A program made the translations under genes and the position numbers. Of a stretch of DNA of 33,052 bases, positions 1 through 8,246 are shown piece by piece. The notes below the pieces were generated by a model. That model saw only the letters and a program-made list of their open reading frames with translations. It had not been told where the DNA came from and did not search any database. Source of the stretch: Candidatus Falkowiibacteriota bacterium (GTDB lineage: Bacteria > Patescibacteriota > Patescibacteriia > Patescibacteriales > UBA12465); the NCBI GenBank assembly GCA_903847415.1, contig CAINDR010000004.1, positions 1-33,052 on the forward strand. The letters are read 5' to 3'. Every line of letters begins with the position of its first letter. The stretch's first letter is position 1.

Positions 1-18
1 ATTGTTAAAAAATTATTT

Positions 19-885
19 TTATTTTTTTAATAAATTTTTACCAGAAATTTCATGGTCATCAACATTCATCAGAGCCAGAATCGTTTTTGGAAGGTCATCG
101 AAATTAGCAACCGGAGCCAACAAACTCAAATCTCCACCAGGAGCATCACTATTAAACAAAGAGCGTCCTTTAAAATCATTACCGATAATCAACAAAGGAA
201 CTGGATTAAAAGTACCCTCTTTATCTACTAACTCTGTCCTAATATCTAGCATTCGCTCAGCTTTTCCTCCTAGTGAAGAGATTACCAAGACACCATTTTT
301 CAATAAAACCTCTTCTGTAATTTTTCCTAAAAAAGAATCAACTTTAGCTACCGCTTTTTTTGTTGCAATTAAATCACCACTAGAAGCAACGAGATCGATG
401 TTTGGAAGACTAATTAAAACAAAGCCAAAGGTATTATCACGAACAACTTTTACTGCCACTCGACTCAGTTCTTCCAGACTCATTTCCGGTTCAAGGCTAT
501 AGGAATCGCAAACTGGAGAAGAAATAATCCTACTTTCAACTTGATTAATATTTTCTTCGCCCACAAAAAAACCAAGCACCGCCGAAGACTTTTCACTTTC
601 AGTGAGATAGAACTGTTTTATTTTCTGCTCAGATAATTTAGCAGAAAACTTTCCCTGAGCCCCAATCTTCCGATATTTCATGGACTCAGAAAGATCTTCG
701 GAAACCAAGGTTCCTGCTGGATATTCTGACGATAATTTTAAAAAATTTTTTGAATTGTCTAACCTAATCGCACTACCTTCACTATCGGAGGCGATTCCCC
801 AGCCATCCACTAACAAAAGCACTACTGTGCGAGAAGTACTGAGAGGGTCATCGGTTATTTGCTTAACTGCGTTTTCTCTTGGCAT
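19..885 (-). CDS. Shortened, degenerate phosphoglycerate-mutase-like (iPGM/alkaline phosphatase superfamily) protein
   Basis: The 288-residue protein resembles cofactor-independent phosphoglycerate mutase (iPGM, normally about 510 residues) at both ends: VVLLLVDGWGIA near residue 22, a DLVASSGDLIATKKAV stretch matching the usual DMVGHTGNxxAAxxAV, and FNPVPLLI matching HTxNPVP. What is missing matters more. The GNSEVGH motif with the catalytic serine is absent, the inserted phosphotransferase domain is gone, the usual ADHGN reads SSLGG, and the histidines of GHTG and HTxNPVP are S and F. Only the first aspartate of the metal site (VDGWG) is visible. I therefore read it as a non-catalytic or re-purposed relative. 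It overlaps the end of the enolase-like gene by 31 nt and is the last gene of the pgk operon. The position suggests a glycolytic link, but the residues argue against mutase activity. The next upstream start would lie deep in the enolase gene, so ATG at 885 is the natural start. Confidence 0.75.
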   Translation of the reverse strand: MPRENAVKQITDDPLSTSRTVVLLLVDGWGIASDSEGSAIRLDNSKNFLKLSSEYPAGTLVSEDLSESMKYRKIGAQGKFSAKLSEQKIKQFYLTESEKSSAVLGFFVGEENINQVESRIISSPVCDSYSLEPEMSLEELSRVAVKVVRDNTFGFVLISLPNIDLVASSGDLIATKKAVAKVDSFLGKITEEVLLKNGVLVISSLGGKAERMLDIRTELVDKEGTFNPVPLLIIGNDFKGRSLFNSDAPGGDLSLLAPVANFDDLPKTILALMNVDDHEISGKNLLKK

Positions 886-2129
886 AATAATTCAATTTCT
901 AAAAGTCTATTGTACTTCGCCACCCTTTCACCACGAGCCGGAGCTCCTGATTTCAGATAATCAGCGCCCGTAGCAACGGCGAAATCAACAATAAAATCAT
1001 CATTTGTTTCGCCACCTCTAGTTGAAACAATGGTTTGATAAGAATATTTTTTTGCTAATTTTACACATTCAAACGCCTCACTGAGTGTCCCAGACTGAAT
1101 TGGTTTTATCACCATAGCATTGGCAGCTTTTTCTTTCAAGCCCTGACGCAAACGACTAATTTGGGAAGAAAATAAATCATCACCAGCAACCAAAACCCGG
1201 TCACCAATCATTGCGGTTAGTTCTCGCCAATCGGAAAAAGATTCTTCGGTTAAAGGATCCTCCAGATAATCAACTCCGTGAACAGCAAACCATTCTTGAT
1301 AAATACCCGCTAAACTATTTTTACTAATTAACTGATGATCAGCGGCAAAAACATATTTATTTTCATTCTTATCAAAGAATAAAGACGCTCCTAAATCAAG
1401 GCCCAGAGAAAAATCTTTACTTAATCCATACTCAGTATTAATTGCAGCCGCCCTAATCATCTCTAGTGCTTGAATACTAGAGTCAAGATTTGGCGCATAA
1501 GCTCCTTCCACACCAGTATCTGTATCAAAACCATTTTCCCTTAAAACTAACCCAAGATTTTGATAAATTGCCTGCCCCATCAAAATATTGCCACTGACTG
1601 TTTCTTGTTTTGATAAAATCAAATATTCTTGAAAATCGAGATTAGTGTCAGCATATAAACCGCCGTTAAACATTGTAAAGATTGGTTTTGGTAAGGTTGT
1701 GATATTTGGTGTCCCAAACAAATCCGCAAGATAGGTGTAGAGTTCAATTTTTTTAGACAAAGAAGCTGCTCTAGCACAAGCAATCGATACAGCAAAAATA
1801 GCATTAACTCCCAAATGGCTACGATCCTCGGTCCCATCAAGAGCTAAGAGAAGATCATCGATTTCTCTTTGTTTGGTGGGGTCTATTCCCTTCAGGGCTG
1901 GAGAGATAAGGGCCTCAACGATTTTCACTGCTCGCAAAATACCAGAAACTGATTGACTGTTAAAATTATCTTCACCAAACTCCTTGAGTTCAAAAGTGTT
2001 ATGATAAACACCTGAAGGAACCGAAGCTTTCGCCTCCAAACCATTATCAAGAATTACTTTCACTTCTAAACTAAAATATGAGCGGCCATCTAATATTTCT
2101 CGAGCACTAATTTTTTTAATTTTTGGCAT
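855..2129 (-). CDS. eno: Divergent enolase (phosphopyruvate hydratase) or enolase-like protein
   Basis: Enolase converts 2-phosphoglycerate to phosphoenolpyruvate. From ATG at 2129 the protein is 424 residues, the normal length. Conserved features are AREILD near residue 9, LGVNAI (106), QEY with E168, EGAYAPN with E209, metal ligands D245, E290 and D317 (LEDP, GDDLF), catalytic K342 (VIKPIQSGTLSE), R371 and K393 (LKSGAPARGERVAKYN). Departures are striking: the mobile loop SGASTGxxEA reads SGVYHNTFEL, the histidine of GGxHADN is Y159, and the histidine of VSHRSGET is T370. The acid/base pair and metal site are therefore kept while two substrate-contact histidines and the loop are changed. ATG at 2129 lies 4 nt after the pgk stop; the alternative ATG at 2147 would overlap pgk and add a tail not typical of the family. 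It could be a true but divergent enolase or a paralogue with another substrate. Confidence 0.85.
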   Translation of the reverse strand: MPKIKKISAREILDGRSYFSLEVKVILDNGLEAKASVPSGVYHNTFELKEFGEDNFNSQSVSGILRAVKIVEALISPALKGIDPTKQREIDDLLLALDGTEDRSHLGVNAIFAVSIACARAASLSKKIELYTYLADLFGTPNITTLPKPIFTMFNGGLYADTNLDFQEYLILSKQETVSGNILMGQAIYQNLGLVLRENGFDTDTGVEGAYAPNLDSSIQALEMIRAAAINTEYGLSKDFSLGLDLGASLFFDKNENKYVFAADHQLISKNSLAGIYQEWFAVHGVDYLEDPLTEESFSDWRELTAMIGDRVLVAGDDLFSSQISRLRQGLKEKAANAMVIKPIQSGTLSEAFECVKLAKKYSYQTIVSTRGGETNDDFIVDFAVATGADYLKSGAPARGERVAKYNRLLEIELLCQEKTQLSK

Positions 2130-2133
2130 ATTT

Positions 2134-3324
2134 TTATTTGCTAACAATTTTGGTTAAACCTGGCATTTTTTCGCCACCCAAATAGGCAAGCATGGCTCCA
2201 CCAGCGGTAGAAATCCAGTCAACATAAGCTGACATTTTTGTTAACTTAATTGCCTCAACAGTTTCACCACCACCAACAACCCCCCAGGCAGTTCCTTTGG
2301 AGCGAGCTGCAATTAAACGTCCAATTGCCAAAGTGCCAAAAGAAGACTCTTTCTCCTCAAAACAACCCATTGGACCATTCCAAATAATAGTTGCTGCTGT
2401 TTTAATGGTCGCAGCAAAAGCCTCAACGGTTTTTGGCCCAATATCAACAATCGCATCCCTTTCTTTTAAATCACTAATTGGGCGCACAAAAACTTTTCCT
2501 GCGTTTAAAACAACAACATCCATTGGTAAAATAATCTTCTTATCTAATTTGCCATTTTTTATAAATTTTTTAGCAAAAACTAAACTAGACTTATCAATTA
2601 AAGAAATTCCAACCTCATAGCCAAGGGCTTTTAAAAAATTATTTGCCAAAGCTCCTCCCACCAAAATACACTCCGCTTTTTTGTGCATTTTTTCGAGTAA
2701 TGGCGCCTTAGTATCTATTTTCGCTCCTCCCATTACAGCGACTAGCGGTTGCTTTGGTTTGATCACTTTCGCCAAAGAAGTGACTTCATCTTCCAATAAC
2801 AAGCCGGCATAACTTGGCAAAAAATTCTTAATTTCTGATACTGAAGCTTGATTACGATGAGAAACAGCAAAGGCATCATTAACATAAAGATCGCCAAGTG
2901 ATGCGAGTTTTTTTGCAAAAATACGACTATTTTTTTCTTCACCAATTTCAAAACGTAAATTTTCCAGAAGAATCAAATCACCAGATTTGAGGTCATTAAC
3001 CTCTTTTGCAACCTTAGCTCCAACAACTCCGGAAGAAAATTTTATTTTTTTCTTATAAGCCTGCGAGCTTAGCAATTTTTGCAAAACTTTAGAAACCGGA
3101 AGTAATGAGAGGTCTGGATTAACCTTTCCCTTTGGCGCTCCCAGGTGACTCATTAAAACCACTCTTGCTCCTTTTTTTAAAAGATATTCAATGGTCGGCA
3201 AAGACATCGCAATTTTATAATTTTCTCTCACCTTGCGATCTTTGATTGGAACATTAAAATCGACACGCAATAAAACTATCTGATCTTTTAGATTTTTAAT
3301 TTGACGAATTGATTTAATTTTCAT
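2134..3324 (-). CDS. pgk: Phosphoglycerate kinase
   Basis: Makes ATP and 3-phosphoglycerate from 1,3-bisphosphoglycerate in the cytoplasmic lower half of glycolysis. The 396-residue length is normal. Visible family motifs are LLRVDFNVPI near residue 18, MSHLGAPKG (about 58) in the substrate-binding basic patch, AVSHRNQASV (about 153), VMGGAKIDTKAPLLEK (about 197), WNGPMGCFE (about 315) and the nucleotide-binding GGGETVEAI (about 350). Nothing essential looks lost, unlike its two downstream neighbours. It sits 12 nt after the HtrA-like gene and 4 nt before the enolase-like gene, so it is surely co-transcribed with them. No Shine-Dalgarno site is obvious in front of the ATG. Confidence 0.97.
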   Translation of the reverse strand: MKIKSIRQIKNLKDQIVLLRVDFNVPIKDRKVRENYKIAMSLPTIEYLLKKGARVVLMSHLGAPKGKVNPDLSLLPVSKVLQKLLSSQAYKKKIKFSSGVVGAKVAKEVNDLKSGDLILLENLRFEIGEEKNSRIFAKKLASLGDLYVNDAFAVSHRNQASVSEIKNFLPSYAGLLLEDEVTSLAKVIKPKQPLVAVMGGAKIDTKAPLLEKMHKKAECILVGGALANNFLKALGYEVGISLIDKSSLVFAKKFIKNGKLDKKIILPMDVVVLNAGKVFVRPISDLKERDAIVDIGPKTVEAFAATIKTAATIIWNGPMGCFEEKESSFGTLAIGRLIAARSKGTAWGVVGGGETVEAIKLTKMSAYVDWISTAGGAMLAYLGGEKMPGLTKIVSK

Positions 3325-3336
3325 AAATATCTTTTT

Positions 3337-4581
3337 TTATTTGATTTCGCCAAGACGAAGAGAGGTCTCAAGATTCACTCCAGACCGAGAATAAGAAACT
3401 AGGAGCTGTTGACCAGGGAGATAATTCTGAATGATTGAACTAAGATCATTGTTTTCATTAATCGCCTCCCCGTTAATCTCAAGAATTAAATCGCCCTTTT
3501 TAAGACCAGCCTTCTCTGCCGGACTTCCAGAAGCAACTGCTTCCTTTTTTTCAAAAGAATAAAGAAGAGCTCCTTTGTCCTGATTAAAACCTGGAATCTT
3601 TAAGTCCGCCAAATTATAATAGTTGACACCAAAAAGAGGTTCGGAAAAACGACCAGTTTCAAACAAAGAACTTAATTTAGCGTTAAAAGAGTAAATTGGA
3701 AAAACTTTGCCGGAAATATCTCGCCAAGCTAACAAATCGCCAGCAAAATTAAAAATAAAGCTTGGTTTTTTTGAAGGCTCTAAATTAAAACTAAAAGACA
3801 ATTCCTCAGAAAAATCTTCGCTAGAACGAATTAAATCTATTTTTTTTCGATCAATTAAGAATCCGAAATCCACTCCCCGACCACCATCATAAGAAAAAAC
3901 TGATTGACCGATTTTCAAATCCGCCGAACGAACTAAATTTCTAACAGCCAAATTATTAGCTGAGCCAAGATGAATCAAGATGGGTGTAGCCTCGATGTTT
4001 TTGGTGTCAGTATTTTTTTCAACCAAAAGAACTTGATCAATTTGATAAACCTTACCTTCAAAAGTCAGAGCTTCAAAATTATTTTTAACTTTTTTAAGAT
4101 CCAAATCCTTGCCACTTTCCGGCCAAAGAGCCAAAACCCAACCATCAACTGACATTGTTAACCCGGTGGCAAAAGGATTTTTTAACAAATAATAATTATT
4201 GTTATCAATTTTTTTAGCAAAAGGCTCAGATGAGGAATTAATTAAACGAGGATAGAACTTAATCATGCTTGAAGAAATGGAACTAAGACTTTCTTCAATT
4301 TTGAGGTCCTGATTAACAACAACTTTCTTTGGGTCACGAATCACTAAACCAGCTCCACCCCAATTATAATCAGAAACTTGAACTTCAGATCCAGTTTGAG
4401 GATTAATAAAATAAGGAACAATTAAAAGCGAGGCAATTGACCCAGCCACCAAAGAAATCAAAGCCGCTGAAATTATGGTAATTAAAGAAGAGCTAATCAG
4501 CGGATCTCTTTCTTGTTGAATATTTTCTAAATTATCTGTATTTTTATGTTTTTTTAAAACTATTTTTTTTTCTTTCTTCAT
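3337..4581 (-). CDS. Membrane-anchored HtrA/DegP-like protein with PDZ domain, catalytic triad not visible
   Basis: From ATG at 4581 this is 414 residues: a charged cytoplasmic N-terminus, one transmembrane helix (about 33-57, ISAALISLVAGSIASLLIVPYF), a trypsin-fold-like extracellular region and a C-terminal PDZ domain (about 325-410, with SPAEKAGLKKGDLILEING). The layout is that of S1C (HtrA) proteases. At the place of the usual GYILTNxHV it reads DGWVLALWPES, so the histidine is gone; no DLAVLK-type aspartate and no GNSGGP serine motif occur (FNFAGDLLAW is in its place). I infer a pseudoprotease that binds misfolded or C-terminal peptides through the PDZ domain. A longer reading frame starting at 4671 overlaps the preceding gene and adds unlikely residues in front of MKKEKK, so I reject it. 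It lies in the operon between a polytopic membrane protein and pgk. Confidence 0.75.
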   Translation of the reverse strand: MKKEKKIVLKKHKNTDNLENIQQERDPLISSSLITIISAALISLVAGSIASLLIVPYFINPQTGSEVQVSDYNWGGAGLVIRDPKKVVVNQDLKIEESLSSISSSMIKFYPRLINSSSEPFAKKIDNNNYYLLKNPFATGLTMSVDGWVLALWPESGKDLDLKKVKNNFEALTFEGKVYQIDQVLLVEKNTDTKNIEATPILIHLGSANNLAVRNLVRSADLKIGQSVFSYDGGRGVDFGFLIDRKKIDLIRSSEDFSEELSFSFNLEPSKKPSFIFNFAGDLLAWRDISGKVFPIYSFNAKLSSLFETGRFSEPLFGVNYYNLADLKIPGFNQDKGALLYSFEKKEAVASGSPAEKAGLKKGDLILEINGEAINENNDLSSIIQNYLPGQQLLVSYSRSGVNLETSLRLGEIK

Positions 4582-4637
4582 AAAAATTAAATTAAACTTA
4601 CTAAAACAATTGTAACACGAAAAGCCAAATCGAAAAA

Positions 4638-5396
4638 CTATAACCACCGAGCAGTTAACAACAAGAGACAAGCGGCTAAAATAGAAAATATAAAATAATA
4701 ACGAAAATGTTTAGTTAAAAAATTTCCTTGCAAATAAAAACGCCCAACTCCTACAACAAAATAAAAAGCAATTGTCATAATTACTGCCAATAAACGATAA
4801 TTAAAGGGCAAGAAAAAAAGAACAAACGCAAATTGAAGAACTACCAAAAGAGCAATTAGGAAAAAATCTAGATTTTTTTTAAATGAAAATTTAGCATAAA
4901 CAAAAATTTGATACCAAGAAGCAACTAAAAACAAAGCAAGACCCAAAAAAATTGGTAACAATGGATAACCAAGAAAAGCTCTAATCCCATAAGCAGTGCT
5001 GGCTGAAAAAAAGACTACTAAAACTCCACCAAAAAATGAAATGTTTTTTAACTGTTCAACTCTTTTTTCTTTCTCGGTAGTTAAATAGTACAAATTTTTT
5101 AAATAAGTAAATTGAAACCAACAATTCAAAAAAACAATAAATTGACCAATAAAAAGATTGGGTTCAATTGAGAAATAAAGAATACTAGAAATATGAAAAA
5201 TAACCGGTAAGACCGAATAAGACCACCAATGATAATCAGATTTCCAATTTTTCAATAATTGATAACACCAAAAAATAAGAAAAAAAGAAATTAATAGAAT
5301 CACCAAAAAAAGAATTTTTGGGAAAAAAATAAGAACCTGTGATAACAAGATAGTGGTGAGCGGTAGTAATAAAACACTTAAACGAAGATAAAACAT
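4638..5396 (-). CDS. Polytopic membrane protein of unknown function
   Basis: A 252-residue, very hydrophobic protein with about seven or eight likely transmembrane segments, starting at once with MFYLRLSVLLLPLTTILL. The loops are short and carry a few positive clusters (KNLYYLTTEKEKRVEQLKN near residue 100, KFSFKKN near 170). I recognise no enzymatic motif. It starts 9 nt after the stop of the large transferase/transpeptidase fusion gene and ends 56 nt before the HtrA-like gene, so it belongs to the same minus-strand operon. An envelope role is likely from its neighbours only. Confidence 0.7.
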   Translation of the reverse strand: MFYLRLSVLLLPLTTILLSQVLIFFPKILFLVILLISFFLIFWCYQLLKNWKSDYHWWSYSVLPVIFHISSILYFSIEPNLFIGQFIVFLNCWFQFTYLKNLYYLTTEKEKRVEQLKNISFFGGVLVVFFSASTAYGIRAFLGYPLLPIFLGLALFLVASWYQIFVYAKFSFKKNLDFFLIALLVVLQFAFVLFFLPFNYRLLAVIMTIAFYFVVGVGRFYLQGNFLTKHFRYYFIFSILAACLLLLTARWL

Positions 5397-5405
5397 AAGA
5401 AAAAA

Positions 5406-7745
5406 TTATTTAATTAACACTTCAGTGCCGATTGGTAATCTTTCAAAAAGATATTTAGAATCATTCAACCCCAAACGAACACAGCCGTGAGAAACAGCTT
5501 TTCCAAGATGAGAAACTCCCTCTCGATAACCATTTGGCCAAACCGGCAATTCATGCAAACCAATTTGACCGCTATTTAAACCCATCCAATAAGGCATCCA
5601 AAGACCATAGGATTTTGACCAAGCCTTCAAAGATTTATTAGTAATTTTAAATTTACCCTTTGGGGTGGGCGTGCTTGCCTTGCCACTAGAAATAATAAAT
5701 TCTCGCCACTTAATTTCATTAATAAACAAAAATAATTTCTGATCCTTAAGCAAAACCTCCACTCTAATTGGTAATTTTTTATCTGCTTGAACAGAAAGCG
5801 GATCATGAGCTTGATCAATTTCTGTAAAATCACGATAACTATCACCATCTGTATCTGGGTTAGTTAAATTTGTTCCAAATTTTAACTCTCGATCATCATT
5901 CAAGCCATCGCTATCGGTGTCTACTTCTGATAATTTTTTATTTGGAAATAATGGTGAATAATTATTTTTAATCTCTTCCCCGTCCAAATAAGAATCTCCA
6001 TCGGAATCTGAATTATTTGGGTCACTAAAATATTTTGTTGTCTCCTCGTAATCACTGAGGCCATCGCTATCTGAATCTAAAACAAAATCATTATTAACTA
6101 CTGGGATTGTAGTTGAGACTGAAGAGAGGTTTTCAGCACGCACTGAATTAGTAAAAAAACTAAAAGAAAGTACTAACAACAAAATAACTATTTTTTTGGA
6201 AAACTCGCAACCGCAAAATTTCTGACGATAATATCCTTCTTGTTTGGCAAACTCTTGAGAAAGCTGAAAGCCACGACTAGCTTGGAAATCTTCAGCCAAA
6301 TAACTAACATTATATTGGCGAGCTAGATCTTCGCACATAGTAGCAATCTCAGTAGTTCTTTTGTAGGGACTGGTTAGCAAACTAGTGGAAAAAAAATCAT
6401 AATGTTTTTTAGCAGCCAGTTCTGCTGTTTTCTTTAAACGATCAAGATAACAAATTAAACAGCGCCCTCCCCTTTCCAAATCGTTTTCCCTCCCACTAAC
6501 TAGCGACAAAAAACCCCGGTGATCATAAGGTTCTGTGATTAATTTAATTCCATATTTTCGACAAAAAGACTTCACCGCCAAAAGACGTTTTTCATATTCC
6601 TCTGGAGAATAAATATTAGAATTATAAAAATACCAAGAAACCCGAAAACGATTCATTAGACTAGAATGGGTGATATAAGCCGCACAAGGAGCACAACAAA
6701 CATGTAACAACAAACGTGGTTGCTTTTTTTTAAAACGTGACAAAAGAGCTACTAAAACTAACATGATAATCAATAACAAAAATAAAGCGATTGTTTTTCC
6801 ACGACTCTGCAAAAATAAACCACTAAGACCAAAAAAGAAAGCGAGGGCATAAAAAACCGCAACCGTTTGTCTTTGACTTAAACCAACGGCAAGCAAACGA
6901 TGGTGTAAATGATTTTTATCTGCGAAACGAAATGGGTTCTTCTTTTTAAGCAAGCGACGAATAATAGTCCAGACGACATCTAGGATTGGAATCCCCATAA
7001 TCAAAAGAGCAATAGCAATTTTTCCACCAGAAATAATGGCTAAAACTCCAAGCACATAACCAATCAATAAAGAACCACCTTCACCTAAAAAAATTGAGGC
7101 TGGATGCCAATTAAAAACCAAAAAACCAGCTACTGCGGCAGAGAAAATCCAAGCCACCCAAGCAATATCTGGTTGAAAATATTGAGTGGAAATAGTAAAT
7201 AAAAAAATAATTAAAGAGCCAATCAGCCCTAATCCAGAAACCAGGCCATCAACACCATCTAAAAGTTTGGTGGTATACATCATTCCTAGCAACCAAACGG
7301 AAATTAAAATACTGGATAAAAATTGCCAATGAAAATAAATTAATCCTCCAAAAGGATTGCTAATTTTGGGAATTTCAATTCCTCCTAATAAAACCGAGAT
7401 GACCGCTAAAATTGGAAAGATAATTTGCCATTTCGGCTTCAAATTATAGCGATCATCCAAAATACCACCAAAAATTAAAAACAAGGCTCCAAAAAAGAAA
7501 CCAAGCCAGTGCTGATAATTTAAATCGCTTGGAAAAAGATGAGAGCGACTAAGAAATAAAACCAAGAAAAAACTAGTGAAGATTGCTACTCCTCCCATTA
7601 ATGGGATCGATTGATGATGTATCTTTCTTTCGCCTGGCTGATCAAGAATACCCCAGCGAAATGCCAAAAAACGCAAAAAAGGAACCATTAAAGCACTAAT
7701 CGCGAAAGTAATTAAAAAATAAGTTAGATAAACCAAGGTTGACAT
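5406..7745 (-). CDS. Three-part fusion: WecA/MraY-family sugar-phosphate transferase + QueH-like reductase + TSP3-repeat/L,D-transpeptidase
   Basis: From ATG at 7745 the product is 779 residues with three unrelated parts. Residues 1-338 are a polytopic glycosyltransferase family 4 protein (WecA/MraY type): DD at 97-98, LLDGVDGL at 161, FLGEGGS at 219 (the usual FMGDxGS aspartate is E222) and HLHH at 279; such enzymes load a sugar phosphate on undecaprenyl phosphate. Residues 344-518 match QueH (epoxyqueuosine reductase for tRNA queuosine): VCCAPC at 349, CLIC at 429 and CGC at 511. Residues 519-536 form a signal-like helix ending in SVRA, followed by Asp-rich thrombospondin type 3-like calcium repeats (about 557-645) and a YkuD L,D-transpeptidase domain with SHGCVRL (nucleophile C755) that cross-links peptidoglycan. 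The topology fits one chain: transferase in the membrane, QueH inside, transpeptidase outside. The upstream start at 7832 is rejected because the family N-terminus begins at MSTLVYL. See findings for a possible poly-A length effect. Confidence 0.85.
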   Translation of the reverse strand: MSTLVYLTYFLITFAISALMVPFLRFLAFRWGILDQPGERKIHHQSIPLMGGVAIFTSFFLVLFLSRSHLFPSDLNYQHWLGFFFGALFLIFGGILDDRYNLKPKWQIIFPILAVISVLLGGIEIPKISNPFGGLIYFHWQFLSSILISVWLLGMMYTTKLLDGVDGLVSGLGLIGSLIIFLFTISTQYFQPDIAWVAWIFSAAVAGFLVFNWHPASIFLGEGGSLLIGYVLGVLAIISGGKIAIALLIMGIPILDVVWTIIRRLLKKKNPFRFADKNHLHHRLLAVGLSQRQTVAVFYALAFFFGLSGLFLQSRGKTIALFLLLIIMLVLVALLSRFKKKQPRLLLHVCCAPCAAYITHSSLMNRFRVSWYFYNSNIYSPEEYEKRLLAVKSFCRKYGIKLITEPYDHRGFLSLVSGRENDLERGGRCLICYLDRLKKTAELAAKKHYDFFSTSLLTSPYKRTTEIATMCEDLARQYNVSYLAEDFQASRGFQLSQEFAKQEGYYRQKFCGCEFSKKIVILLLVLSFSFFTNSVRAENLSSVSTTIPVVNNDFVLDSDSDGLSDYEETTKYFSDPNNSDSDGDSYLDGEEIKNNYSPLFPNKKLSEVDTDSDGLNDDRELKFGTNLTNPDTDGDSYRDFTEIDQAHDPLSVQADKKLPIRVEVLLKDQKLFLFINEIKWREFIISSGKASTPTPKGKFKITNKSLKAWSKSYGLWMPYWMGLNSGQIGLHELPVWPNGYREGVSHLGKAVSHGCVRLGLNDSKYLFERLPIGTEVLIK

Positions 7746-7817
7746 TCTTAAGAAATATATGTATAAATATAGATAACAATCTAATAATAACAAGAAAAAA
7801 AACAAAAACAAAGAAGG

Positions 7818-8213
7818 ATGAGAAAGAAACAAGAGAAAGAAAGGAAGGAAAGTAATTTAAAAAAACTAATCGACTCTAATCAAAATGGCTTTTTTGAAGA
7901 AGCTTTACTAGATCTGTCACCCCAAGAAATTGGTAACTTAGGACCTTTTGTTTATCAGAAGTGCTTAGAACAGAGAAAATTGCTTCAAGAAAAAAAGACT
8001 CAAAAATACAAAGCAACAAAAGAATTAGATGAGAAAGGAACAAACAAAAAGATCGCAAAGGCTTTTGAAAATTCATTAGAAAATTTTATCAAAGCCATTG
8101 AAGAAGATTTGAAAGTGCTAGAAAGTATTAATCAAAAATTAAATAAGCTAAAAGAAGAAAAGAAAAAAAGAAAAGAACATGAAAAACAACTAACAAAAAT
8201 CACCACAATTTAA
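7818..8213 (+). CDS. Small charged coiled-coil protein, unknown
   Basis: A 131-residue protein rich in Lys and Glu. Residues 25-60 contain a short ordered segment (FFEEALLDLSPQEIGNLG), and about 60-125 look like a continuous coiled coil (heptads in ENSLENFIKAIEEDLKVLES and INQKLNKLKEE). There is no signal peptide or membrane segment. It is transcribed divergently from the large fusion gene and is followed by a clear intrinsic terminator, which supports it being a real transcription unit. I do not recognise the family. A purine-rich stretch touches the ATG, too close for a normal ribosome site. Confidence 0.65.
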   Translation: MRKKQEKERKESNLKKLIDSNQNGFFEEALLDLSPQEIGNLGPFVYQKCLEQRKLLQEKKTQKYKATKELDEKGTNKKIAKAFENSLENFIKAIEEDLKVLESINQKLNKLKEEKKKRKEHEKQLTKITTI

Positions 8214-8221
8214 GTAAACTG

Positions 8222-8246
8222 CCCTGACTAAAAATCAGGGTTTTTT
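8222..8246 (+). terminator. Rho-independent terminator of the coiled-coil gene
   Basis: CCCTGA (8222-8227), a 7-nt loop and TCAGGG (8235-8240) are followed by TTTTTT. It begins 8 nt after the stop codon of the plus-strand gene and also abuts the 3' end of the opposing Clp-like gene, but only the plus-strand side carries the T run. Confidence 0.85.

Noticed and set aside
2-502. Plus-strand open frame of 166 codons at the left edge
   Set aside because: It mirrors the minus-strand mutase-like gene, has biased Ser/Thr/Lys composition and no family marks.
4582-4671. N-terminal extension of the HtrA-like gene
   Set aside because: Overlaps the upstream membrane-protein gene and the residues before MKKEKK do not look like family sequence.
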